64,000 nucleotides of DNA, taken from the NCBI GenBank assembly GCA_963932465.1, contig OZ010791.1, positions 151,387,915 through 151,451,914 of the forward strand. Direction: 5' to 3'. Of the stretch, positions 12,070 to 22,194 are shown one piece after another. The translations under genes were made by a program, and so were the position numbers. This stretch comes from Maratus speciosus. Its lineage: Eukaryota > Arthropoda > Arachnida > Araneae > Salticidae. Numbering within the stretch: the first letter of the stretch is position 1; each line of letters starts with the position of its first letter. Below the pieces are notes generated by a model that was given only the letters and a program-made list of their open reading frames with translations, did not search any database and was not told the origin of the DNA.

Positions 12070-12825
12070 TACAGTGAAATCTCTCTGTGCGATCACCTCT
12101 CTGAACGACCATTTTTTTCATGGAACGAAATTTATTCCCACAGGCTCAATACTAATTTTACCTCCATTCAGAGACCATCCCAGTTGAACTCCCTCCATGA
12201 GCGACCCATTTCTTTCAAGAAAATGAAACAAATCCCGTTTTTTCCTGGTCGCTAGAAGAAGATTTTATTAAAAAAATAGTTCCGGAGTGCGCATTATTCA
12301 TCAAACTTCTAAACTAAGTTTAGATTTTTTTTTTTTTATTCCGGTAACTTTTAAATATTTAAACCCCTTTGTGCCTTTTTAGGTAATAAATTGAACTCTG
12401 ATGACAAATTAAGAATGACGGTCGATAAACTCCCCTGCCCTATTTCGTCGGGAAACTCTCAAAGAAATACATAATTTAATCAAATCGTCTTTATTTGTTC
12501 CCGTCAAAAAAAAAAAAAAAAAACGCATTTATAGACTTGAAAACAAAAGTTATAAAATATAAAACCGTAAAATCAAAGAAAACGTCAATGTATTCATTTT
12601 TTAAACTCTGCAGTAATTAATTTATATAATTAACTTTTGTTTTGATACTTAAATTTTTATAGTTTCTTTTACTAACGTGAAAAATAAATTTTAGTAACAT
12701 TAATTGTAACCTTTTTTCAAAAATTAAAACCTAGATTTAAACATGACCTCCATTAAGAGACCACCTCTCGGAGCGATCACTTTTCATTGGAACGAACGTG
12801 GTCGCTTTAGGGAGGTTTTACTGTA
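12070..12825. mobile_element. pogo/Tigger-like non-autonomous element
   Basis: The left end TACAGTGAAATCTCTCTGTG and the right end, reading outward TACAGTAAAACCTCCCTAAA, are imperfect inverted repeats flanked by TA. Inner motifs GCGATCACC / GCGACCAC also pair. The length of about 756 bp is too short for a transposase. CAGT termini with TA duplication fit pogo-type Tc1/mariner relatives. Confidence 0.6.
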
Positions 12826-13040
12826 TGTTCTAAAATCTTGCTCCTCAGTACGTTTCTTTCTCCCTCTACTCATAACTCTTAGTATTTAGGTGAGCGATTC
12901 TCCCTGTATACGATCATGACAACAAGTAATTTTTGGAAAACTTTATATTTTGTGAAAAGCAATTATTTAATTATTTATTGCGGCATCTAATTTTCTCAGA
13001 TGTCCCATGATTTCTTCATTTACAAATAAATACTAAATTA

Positions 13041-13077
13041 AATGGATGAAAGAGTATTTTAAATATCTTTCATCCAT
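13041..13077. repeat. short hairpin
   Basis: ATGGATGAAAGAGTATTT is followed by its near-exact inverse AAATATCTTTCATCCAT, a 37-bp near-palindrome of unknown role. Confidence 0.6.
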
Positions 13078-13163
13078 TCGGAAATATTTTCTGATAGCGC
13101 TGATATACATATTGCAATACAATTGTACGTATAGTCATCACTCATATGATACAATTGTATCGC

Positions 13164-13378
13164 ATTCAGACACTTAAGTGTCTGAATTTCTAAATGTCTT
13201 AATTTCAGACATGTCACTATTATTCAGACATTTTTCTCCGTTCATTTATAACATGATCATAGTAAGACACTTATGTGTCTTAAATTTAGACATCTATGAT
13301 GTCTGAAATTTCACATTTAGACACTTAAATGTCTGAATTACTTTTTCAGTCACATATGTGTCTGAATTTAAGACGCCT
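13164..13378. repeat. palindromic TTCAGACA / TGTCTGAA array 2
   Basis: It repeats the perfect palindrome AGACACTTAAGTGTCT (13168-13183) and variants AGACACTTATGTGTCT (about 13264) and CACATATGTGTCTGAATTT. It ends beside the right half of the split family A element whose left half is joined to array 1 at 4786, so the two arrays are probably one array torn apart by insertions. Confidence 0.7.
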
Positions 13379-13389
13379 CCATTTGCAGT

Positions 13390-13707
13390 GTTGGAATTGA
13401 ACACAGCTTTTCCCATTTTTTGATCAATCAATTACCTATTGAGTTATAAGCGATTTTGATCACGTGACAAACACGTTTTTCGTCCGCTCTTGAGTTCACT
13501 TTCTTCTTTTGCGAAGAAATTCGGTTCAAAACGCCCACTTTGACACTATTTTCTGAAAGATCTATTGCGTTTGCAAAAAACGGAAAAAAACAGCTCAATT
13601 ACATAGTTTCTGAACAACAACACCAGCCAGTTTCATGCATTTTTGAACCAAAATAAATTAAAACTTATGTCAGAAAGTTGCCCTTTTGAATTTGAGAACA
13701 CCCTTAA
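13390..13707 (+). mobile_element. family A TTAA MITE, right part of a split copy
   Basis: It starts at TTGGAATTGAACACAGCTTT, where the left part at 4666-4785 stops, and runs through GATCACGTGACAAACACG and AATTCGGTTCAAAACG to GAACACCCTTAA. The two parts add up to about 438 bp, the length of an intact copy. Its TTAA (13704-13707) is also the left TTAA of the next element. Confidence 0.65.
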
Positions 13708-13969
13708 CATGCATTCACAACTGAGGGGCTCACAACCATAGTAGACCAAGTCCATTTTGAAGAAAAAAAAATGAGATAGTCCATTTAAAAGCTGCAAAAA
13801 ATATGTTTCATCCATTCCCATAGTGAACCAAGTCTGTTTTCACATACTTTCTCATACATGGGGCATTCTCACAATCTTTTGACTTTCATGTCCCTGAATA
13901 ATAATTTTTATTTTAATACGTTTTTTTGTGTTTTTTTTTTTTTTTTTTAAATTTCATATACTGGGGAAC

Positions 13970-14090
13970 ATCCCATTGCATGATTGCACAACAATATTAA
14001 CGAGATAAATAAGTTTTGGACGATGTTGGGGGTCCAGACACCTGGAAAACTCCTATACCGTCCCGTGTCCCTCACGCTGATTTTTAAGTT
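13970..14090 (+). repeat. dispersed repeat G, copy 1
   Basis: ACATCCCATTGCATGATTGC through AAACTCCTATACCGTCCC to a TGATTTTTA-type end is repeated with few changes at 35528-35645. No ends are defined. Confidence 0.7.
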
Positions 14091-14960
14091 TGGAACTGGT
14101 TGGATAAAATTGTTTCAATAAAAATAATTCGATGTAATTTTTTTCTGAAACTGGAACTATTGTTTTATATAAATATGTAGCTAAAAATTAACCTGCACAC
14201 ATTTTTAGGGTTATTATTATTTTTTAAACTCTGTCCCTGGGTTTTAGATTCCTTACCATCCCTCTTCTAAAATTATACAGAAAATCATTTCAGATGCAGC
14301 CACAGAATTTTTTTCAAGTTTTTTCTCATGCAGAAGTATGCTACAGAAATAATGTCTAAAATTCTTTGGTAGGAAATTTACTGTAGAATTTAAATCAGTA
14401 TTTAAATATCAGTATTTAAATATCAATTTCACGCATCGTGGCTTTATGGGTAGTCTCACCGCCCCCAAAGTTTATTCCTGCACTTTTCGAGGTAAATTTA
14501 AAAAAAAAAATTAATCCAATGTTAACAACTGTTTCTAAAAATCAATAAACATTGTGGCTATCACTTAGTCTTAACATGATTTTCCTAAAAATAGGTTGTA
14601 ATTTTCCTTACCGTTCCATCCTTACCGCCCCCTTTTTTACCATTTCGTCCCTATTTTCCAAGACCATCCCCTTTTTCTACCTTACCGTCCCTTTTTTAAC
14701 ACCCCCTTAAGACAATGTTATACAAAAATTCTGTATTAAAAGTACTACATTGTTACTATTTCTTATTTGAATGTCCTGGGTACTATGCAAATTCATTATA
14801 AGTAAAAATTTTGAAGAAAATGAAAAGTTATATAGGGGTAAAATGGTAAGGAAAATTAAACTCGCAAGTTTAACTTAAACATCAGTTAAATAAAAAAAAA
14901 AAAATTTGCTGCTGACCATTTTTTCTTTATTTTGAATCATTAAGGCATTCGTCTATCAGA

Positions 14961-15184
14961 TTAACCCTTAACCGGAATCGCTAAATTGTTCCACATTACT
15001 GGAATCTTGGGTCCAAATGGACCCTTTAATTAAAATCCAAGTTATTTTCTAATATATATGAAATTACCACTTAGATGGGTTATAAGTGCATTAAAAGTTT
15101 AATGTACTATATAAATCAACTTTCATTCATATATTTTTGTCGTTGTCCGGTCAAAATGGACCCACGATTCCGGTTAAGGGTTAA
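14961..15184. mobile_element. piggyBac-like MITE with TTAA duplication
   Basis: TTAACCCTTAACCGGAATCG at the left is mirrored by CGATTCCGGTTAAGGGTTAA at the right, perfect over 20 bp including TTAA (14961-14964 and 15181-15184). TTAA followed by CCCTT is typical of piggyBac-type termini. At 224 bp it cannot be autonomous. An internal GGGTCC/GGACCC dyad lies at 15009-15024. It is nested in element K. Confidence 0.7.
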
Positions 15185-15681
15185 AATGTTATTTTAGCAA
15201 GTTTAATTTTGTCAGATTTTTTCCCTCAAAAGTCAAAAGATTGTGAGAATGCCCCATATGTCATCTGTTTACAGACTTGGTTTACTGTGGGAGTGGATAA
15301 AACTGATTTTATGCATCTTCTATATGCACTATCTCATTTCTTTTCAAAATAGACTTCGTCGACTATGGTTGTGATGAGCTCCTCAACTGTAACTCCCTGC
15401 TTAAAATTTTAGATAGTAAAGGACAATCAGGCATCACTTTTTTTATCATATGTTTTTATTACCAGTCAGATTTTCAATGAAGTGCAGATTATCAATGAGG
15501 TATATATTTTAGAAATATTTTGACAGCTACGAAAAAAAAGAGTATCCTTTAAGAACAGTACACAGAAAAAAGAAGTTAAACATAAATTTCTTGAGAAGAT
15601 ATTGTAAAAACACGAATGCATTACACGCCCATAGGTTTAACATTAGCGAAGGGAATTTGAGATTTTTCTCACCAACCCCCC

Positions 15682-16108
15682 TTAAGGCTGTTTTCAACTA
15701 CTCTGCTCAACAAGCGCAAAACGTTTTGACACATTTACAAATTCATTTTTTAACGATAAGATATAAAATTGGAAAGCCTGGCCATGGAAGCGATTTGGAA
15801 TCGAACTCTGTTTTTCAGTTTTGGATCAGTAAATTACCTATTGAGTTATAAGCGATTTTGATCCCATGACACAGCCTTTTTCTCCCCTTATTGACTGAAT
15901 TTTCTACTTTCGTTCGGAAGTTCAGTTCAAAATGCTAACTTTGACAGTATTTTCTGAAAGATCTATTGCGTTTACAAGAAAACGGGAAAAACAGTTCGAT
16001 GACATAGTTTCTGAATAACAACACCTTCTAGTTTCATGCGTTTCCCAACAAAAATGAATTAAAACTGATGTCAGAAAGTTGACACTTTGGATTTAAGAAC
16101 AGTCTTAA
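15682..16108 (+). mobile_element. family A TTAA MITE
   Basis: An almost full-length copy, TTAAGGCTGTTTTCAACTAC to AAGAACAGTCTTAA, flanked by TTAA (15682-15685, 16105-16108). Internal landmarks include AACAAGCGCAAAACGTTTTG, TTGAGTTATAAGCGATTTTG and AAAGATCTATTGCGTTT. It sits in block J at the site where copy 1 carries an inverted relative. Confidence 0.75.
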
Positions 16109-16764
16109 GAAACACAGTATTTGGAAGTAAGAATGTAAAAGTGCCAGAATTCGCTACCAGCTCTTCAGCAGGTTTTACCTATCAATTACCATTATTTTTC
16201 AGAGGTAAACTCAGAATAATAAATGGACTAAGAAATAAATTTCCATAAAATACGAAGTAGCAATAAACGCAGTAGCGGCGGAAAGCTGTCTGAACATCAC
16301 TAAGGTTGCATGCAAGTTTGCTCTAGAGAGTTAAGTCTCTTCTCACGCTATCAAAGGAACCGTTTCCGTTCCTATTGATTTATTCTCGATTTCCTATGAA
16401 GAGAACAGGACATAAAAACAGCTTGGAGAGAAACAACATGGCATTCGAACTTATGACAGGTAAAGCGTGTAAATGGTTGTGTGGAAGTGATAAAACATTT
16501 AATAAAAGTTTTATTTTCCTAACGAATAGAGGTGTGTTACAAGTAGAAAGAAAATTCTCCGATTTGGTACTTTATTTATTCTGTTGCGCAAAAGTTAGAA
16601 AATAATAAAAAGGGGGGGGGGGGGGATTGCCATACAGGAACAATGGTTGTTATAGTTTCTACAAAATATATGGAAAAATTTAAACATGTGGTAGAAGAAC
16701 AAAAAGAAATAATTTTGCTCCACAAAGGTAATTTGGAAATTTCGTTTTTAACAGACTTAAAAAA

Positions 16765-17290
16765 AAAAGGAAAGAAAGAAGAGCTTATCAATTCGACTCT
16801 CATGTATTATTATTTTTTTTTAATGTGTATTCACCTATTACTTCAAAACTACTCGACCGATTCATGTGATTTTTATTTTAACTGAAAGAGGATACTCTCA
16901 AACTGGTCCCTTTAAATTTAATCAGAATTGGTTCAGTACTTTTTTAGAAATTCAACAAAAACCAATAAAATCAGCATTTTTCCACATTCTGTTGCGTGTT
17001 AACAGCTTGCAAATCGCTGGGTTAGCTTGATGTAACGTGCTCGTCGCCGCACGAGCAGCTGATGTACAACAGAACTACGAAAACTCGTTGAAGACTATAC
17101 TTTTACAGAATTTGTATACTAATATAGAGAGGGCCTGACGTCTCCGGCAAATTTTTGAATTTAATATAAAATCAAGTAATTTTTTTTTATCTTTTTTTTT
17201 CTTTTCTTTTCTTTTCTCTCTTTCTTTCTTTTTTTTTTTTCTTTTTCTTTCTTTTTTTTTTTTTTTTTTTTTTGTTAAAAAGTTTACAAT
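16765..17290. repeat. insertion in block J with GC hairpin and pyrimidine tract
   Basis: Absent from the other block copy. It contains a perfect hairpin TGCTCGT-CGCCGC-ACGAGCA (17038-17057) and ends in about 95 bp of almost pure C/T (17180-17273). Text such as CTACTCGACCGATTCATGTG resembles wording common in HINE-type repeats, but I cannot fix its ends. Confidence 0.45.
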
Positions 17291-17669
17291 TATTAGAGAA
17301 TAGAAATTTCTGGTTGAGTCAAAAAACGAAATTATTTAACATGTAGTCACAACAGTAATTCCCAGCTAAAATGTGCGGATAGTAAAAGACAATCAGACAA
17401 CACTTTTCGATCACGTGTTATATTATTACCGATTTCAAAATCTCATAGAGGTAGCTGTGTCAATTAATCATCCAGATTATCTTAATTGTGATTGCTGACT
17501 TAAAGTTTACCATTCAAAAATGTTGAGTTGTTGGCTTAAATAGTTCGGTATAGGTGGAAACTATTTTACGTTATTTTTATTTCGATAAAAGGAGTATTTA
17601 AATAATTTATACTTTTGACCCTGGCAACAGTAAGACAATCGGGATAATTAACATACGGATTTTAAATTA

Positions 17670-17700
17670 TAGCCCAGTGGTTAGGGCGTTGAATTCGGAA
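17670..17700 (+). other. tRNA-like A-box half
   Basis: TAGCCCAGTGGTTAGGGCG fits a tRNA A box and D arm, but no GGTTCGA B box follows; sequence passes straight into the left arm of a large palindrome. It is possibly the head of a tRNA-derived SINE cut off by that element. Confidence 0.35.
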
Positions 17701-19122
17701 TTAATTAGGGAAAAGCTGGAAATTGTTTTAATCCCTTTTGTTTAGGTCCAGAATGAATATGCTATGTTTTCCCCCACGTACTAGGTGAGCATTAGGAAAT
17801 ATGTATAGAATTATAGTCAAAAAACACGTTTTTTTGCATACTATAACAATATCTCAAAACAGCTAACTCTGTCAAAAACATTGTCAATACAAATGTTGTA
17901 GAGCTTAAAATTCTGAGTAAAATGAGTACCTACACTCAATGTTGAATATTAAGGTCACAATTCTACTTCAAAGTTTTAGGCTCATCATCAGGGGAATGAC
18001 CTCAGAATTAATTAGGAGAAAACAGGAAATTGTCTTAATCCCTTCAGTGTAGGTTTAAAATGAACGTACTATGTTATCTTCCTCGTACTTGGGTGAATGT
18101 TAGAATATATGTACATATTTATTTTCGAAAATCACGTTTTTTTTAATTTCCTTAACAATATCTCAAAACAGCCAACTCTATAAAAAACATTGTCAATACA
18201 AATGTTGTAGAACTTAAAATTTTGAATAAAATGAGTGCCATCATTAATATTTTTGTTCAACATTAAGGTCGCAATTCTATTTCAAAATTTTTCAAATCAA
18301 AAGCTTGAAGCCAGGAGAGACCAAGTTAACGTAACAATATTTCAAATTGCGGCCTTAATATTGAGCAAAAATATTAAGTGTAGGAACTTATTTTACTCAG
18401 AATTTTGGGCTCTATAACTTTTGTACTAACAATGTTTTTGATAGAGTTAGTTATTTTGAGATATTGTTAAGTTAACTTGGTCTCTCCTGGCTTCAAGCTA
18501 TTGATAAGCGATTAAGAAAATTTTTTGAAATAGAATTGCGACCTTAATGTTGAACAAAAATATTAATGATGTTACTCATTTTACTCAGAATTTTAAGCTC
18601 TACAACATTTGTATTGACAATGTTTTTTATAGAGTTAGCTGTTTTGAGATATTGTTAAGGAAACTAAAAAAAACGTGTTTTTCGAAAATAAATGTGTACA
18701 TATTTTCTAACATTCACCCAAGTACGAGGAAGAAAACATAGTACGTTCATTTTAGACCTAAACTGAAGAGATTAGAACAATTTCCAGTTTTCTCCTAATT
18801 AATTCTGAGGTCATCCCCCTGATGATGGGTCTAAAATTTTGAAGTAGAATTGTGACCTTAATGTTCAACATAAGTACTGAGTGTAGGTACTCATTTTACT
18901 CAGAATTTTACGCTCTAGAACATCTGTACTGACAATGTTTTTGACAGAGTTAGCTGTTTTGAGACATTGTTATGGAATGCAAAAAAACGTGTTTTTTGGC
19001 TATACTATACATATTTCCTAACGCTCACTTAGTACGAGGGGGAAAACATAGCATATTCATTCTAGACCTAAACAGAAGGGATTAAAACAATTTACAGCTT
19101 TCCCCTAATTAATTCCGAATTC
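17691..19122. repeat. 1.43-kb nested palindrome (four-module foldback)
   Basis: The left arm begins GAATTCGGAATTAATTAGGG and the right arm ends with its inverse. Each arm holds two diverged copies of one ~290-bp module (marked by CAATATCTCAAAACAG and by AAATGTTGTAGA), so the order is module 1, module 2, then their inverses. The core has a further dyad: AAGCTTGAAGCCAGGAGAGA (18301) against TCTCTCCTGGCTTCAAGCT (18480-18498). No transposase frame is seen. If transcribed it would form a long hairpin RNA. Confidence 0.8.
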
Positions 19123-19302
19123 GGCCTTTTTTTGCTCCCTATTACTGGACTATTATAAGTAACTAAAAAATAAGAAGAAGAAGAAAAAAGACCCAATGAA
19201 TAGAGTACTATGACGCATGTTACAACAGTACAAAGCCACCTAGGTCTATAACTACACAAGTAAGATTCATAATTTTTTTAGGAAGAGTATTTGGTGGTTT
19301 TA

Positions 19303-19528
19303 CGAGTGAACTTTAAAAAAAAATCCTGTAAATTTACGTGTATTTTACCGTAAATTGCTCCCGTAAATTCACGGGAAATGCCACTTTTCCCACTTAAATT
19401 GTCAAATTCCGTAAATTTCATGTTTTAGGTACATAACCCTTTTATCTAAAGGCAAAGCCCTTTTTTATGTGCCTTTTCCAGGAATCTCTGCTGCAGTAAA
19501 ATTACTGCAGCAATTTTTTACAGTGTAT
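19303..19528. mobile_element. possible MITE with ACTGTAAAAAATTG-type ends
   Basis: The right end reads outward TACACTGTAAAAAATTGCTG; the left is a degraded counterpart near GAGTGAACTTTAAAAAAAAA. Inside is a perfect dyad GCTGCAGTAA / TTACTGCAGC (19490-19511) and several CCGTAAATT motifs. Confidence 0.35.
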
Positions 19529-19703
19529 ACGTTCAGCTTTGAAACAGAGGTGCTAAACAGAATGGAACCTCAGGCTCAAATAATACAAATGCTACCAGCA
19601 TCCCAGTAAAAACAAATATTCTCTTCATTATTAGCTAGTTTCCCAAGGAGTGAAGAAGATAAGGAGATTAAAATAAATTCAGTCAAATTTCACAATAATT
19701 CGG

Positions 19704-20126
19704 TTAAGGCTTAACTGCTCCGCTGAACAAGCGCAAAACGTTCTGACATATTTACAAATTCATTTTTTAACGGAAGGATATAAAATTGGAAAGCCTGGCC
19801 ATGGAAGCGATTTGGAATTGAGCTGTTTTTTCCATTTTTTGATCAATCAGTTACCCACTGAATTATAAGCGATATCGATCACGTGACAAACCCGTTTTTC
19901 GCCCGCTCTTGAGTGATTTTTCTACTTTCGCGCGGAAATTCGGTTCAAAAGATCCACTTTGACATTATTTTCTGAAAGATCTATTACGTTTGCAAAAAAA
20001 TGGGAAAAACAGCTCGATGACATAGTTTCTGAACGACAATACCAGCTAGTTTCATGTATTTTCGAACAAAAATAAATTAAAACTTATGTCAGCAAGTTGC
20101 CCTTTTGGATTTGAGAACAGCCTTAA
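19704..20126 (+). mobile_element. family A TTAA MITE
   Basis: TTAAGGCTTAACTGCTCCGC (a few bases deleted in the first ten) to GAGAACAGCCTTAA, with TTAA at 19704-19707 and 20123-20126. It is otherwise typical, with GATCACGTGACAAACCCG and GAAAGATCTATTACGTTTGC. Confidence 0.75.
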
Positions 20127-20655
20127 TAAAGTCTCTGGATGTAACGAACCAAAAAATCTGTCCGTAGAAATTTTTATCGTGAACGACTGCATTTAAATTC
20201 GGCTATAACTAAAAATAAAAATGTATATAAAAGTGGAATCTTCAGTAAATTACCCAGCGTAACACATTTTTGTACTCGAAATGAAACTAGATGTCTTTAA
20301 TATATTTCTGGCATAAATTCTCAAATAATCCACTGATTATTTTCTATATAAAATATGCAGATTTTGCTCATTTGAAATTTTTCATGAAAAGAGAACACGA
20401 GAAACAAATTTCCTAAAATTCATGAATAAATGAATAGTTAGTTTTATATCGGAAACCTTGAAACTTTTATAGTATCAGCAAAAAGACTTAATAACACTTC
20501 AGCGGGCGATGTCCACAAAACGCCTAATAACCATTTTAATTCCAAAACTAAAGAACGCCATCAAGAATATTTAATTAAAACTTTTCTTTTATGGAGTACG
20601 GGAACTTCCAGCAGCTCACTTTCCCCACCTTTTAAGGATTTATTTTTTACTTCAT
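20127..20655. other. no gene seen
   Basis: Unique-looking AT-rich DNA between a family A copy and a HINE-like element. Confidence 0.5.
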
Positions 20656-21412
20656 TTTTAGGTGCGTTCGTAATTATATAAATACGTATCACCTATAGTC
20701 GTCGTTCAGCAAGTCCGTCTGCATATAACAGAGGAAAAACTACCCAGCCGAATGGTCTGAAATTTTAACTATATAATTGTTGTAAAATTTTGTCTAGTCA
20801 TTTCAAATGTTATGAAAATCGGATATATAGTTTAATTACAAGGACAGTCAAAAGTTTCCCGTTACATTACGGCCATTGGAAAAAATGTATTGCAAATGCA
20901 TTTTAATGATGTTTACAGCCTTCCGAATGGTCTGAAATTTTAAATATATAATGTTGCAAAATTTTCACAAGTCATTTCACATTTTATGAAAATCGAACGT
21001 ATAGTTTAATTACAGGAACAGTCAAAAGTTTTCCGTTACATTACGGCCAATGGGGAAAAATTATTGCAAATGCATTTTAATGATGTTACAGTCTTCTGAA
21101 TAGTCTGAAATTTTAAATATAAAATTGTTGCAAAATTTTGTAGCGTCTTTTCAAATTTTATGACAATCGGATGTATAGTCTTAGATAACGTTAGATAACG
21201 TTTTCCGTTACATTAAGGCCAATGGGAAAAAATATTTCAAGTGTATTTTAATGATGCCTTTCGAATAAAATTAAATTGACATGCACTTATAATGTGCACT
21301 AAAATATACATTCATTACAATATGCGGTGCAAAAAATATTTATAAAACTAGTTATAGTACGAACGCACTTCATTTGCCACGTTTGACGAGCAATTTCCAA
21401 CTTGTTTATTGT
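20656..21412 (+). mobile_element. HINE-like element, GTGCGTTCGTA family, copy 1
   Basis: The left end TTTTAGGTGCGTTCGTAATT and right TAGTACGAACGCACTTCATT carry inverted subterminal repeats GTGCGTTCGTA / TACGAACGCAC. The core is three tandem units plus a partial one, marked by AATGGTCTGAAATTTTAA at 20751, 20926 and 21099 (period about 174 bp). The right end shares CCAACTTGTTTA with the copy at 38138-38575. Same architecture as family D, unrelated sequence. It encodes no protein. Confidence 0.65.
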
Positions 21413-21844
21413 ACAGTTCAAATTCTATTTTATTCACTCGCATTATGTTAGCTATTTGAAGATGTTAACCCTTTATGCCAAGACGATATAACTTTAAAGT
21501 ATAATTAAAATAATTTGTTATAAAATTCATTTAATACATCGATTAGTAGTAATACATTTTAGAATGAGTTATAGATCTTTTACTTTATCTTATTCCAAAA
21601 GCGTTATTGGTTGAACAAAACAAAAAGTATTTTTAAAAGTGTGATTTCTTTTTCATTTGCATCTCTTCAGCTTTCTTAATGTTGAAAGATTATGAGTGAA
21701 AAATTTCAGTTCGGAATTATTATTATAGGGCAATTCCATCCTAACTGACGCAGGGCCGAAACTAAGGGGGGGGGGGGCAGAGGGGGCATGTGCCCGGGCG
21801 CCAGAATGAAGGGGCGCCAAATGAAGGATTATACCTTTGGAAAG

Positions 21845-22143
21845 GATCATTTTCTTCCGATGGACTGATGGCTTCATTATTATAAAACAGCCATTATAAA
21901 TGAAGAGTTAGGTGAAGATGAAAGAGCAGTCGTAAAAAATTAGAACTCTGATTTTCTGGTCCGAATGGGGGAAAAAATATGGCCATAATTTTTTTTAAAT
22001 TATGGCCATTTTTTTCCCCATTCGGTCCAGAAAATCAGAGTTCTATCTTTTTACTACTGCTCTTTCATCTTCACCTAACACTTCATTTCTAATGGCTGTT
22101 TCATAATAATAGAAGCCATCAGTCCATCAGAAGAAAATAACTC
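21845..22143. repeat. near-perfect ~300-bp snapback palindrome
   Basis: Arms of about 145 bp meet at 21997: GATGGACTGATGGCTTC, GGTGAAGATGAAAGAGCAG, TAGAACTCTGATTTTCTGG and ATGGCCATAATTT each reappear inverted and in reverse order, with few mismatches. No unpaired loop of note remains. Confidence 0.85.
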
Positions 22144-22154
22144 GGTGAAAGCGG

Positions 22155-22194
22155 AAACTCGGTTAGGCAGGACTCGGATAATCGGGACTCTACT
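22155..22194 (-). mobile_element. solo pogo-like terminal repeat
   Basis: Read outward it begins CAGTAGAGTCCCGATTATCC, typical of pogo/Tigger ends. No partner end was found on the left, so this is a broken copy, possibly the edge of the palindromic segment. Confidence 0.4.

Larger units (their letters stand above)
13704..15404. mobile_element. TTAA element K with ~180-bp terminal inverted repeats
   Basis: The left arm (from CAACTGAGGGGCTCAC through CCATAGTAGACCAAGTCC to GGGGCATTCTCACAATCTTT) is mirrored at 15225-15400, and TTAA bounds both sides (13704-13707, 15401-15404). Nested inside are a sequence shared with 35528-35645 and a small TTAA MITE. No transposase frame is visible in about 1.7 kb. 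Confidence 0.65.
15508..17340. repeat. dispersed block J, copy 2
   Basis: This is the counterpart of 2560-3818. It is interrupted by a family A MITE (15682-16108) and by about 520 bp (16765-17290) absent from copy 1. Both copies run into a TTAA-element end at their right edge. Frames at 16375-16605 and 16643-16885 lie in it and show no family resemblance. Confidence 0.7.

Noticed and set aside
15410..17450. Possible LTR pair (similar GATAGTAAA...GACAATCAG stretches at about 15412 and 17379)
   Set aside because: Similarity covers only about 60-90 bp next to TTAA-element ends; no TG...CA borders, primer-binding site or polypurine tract.
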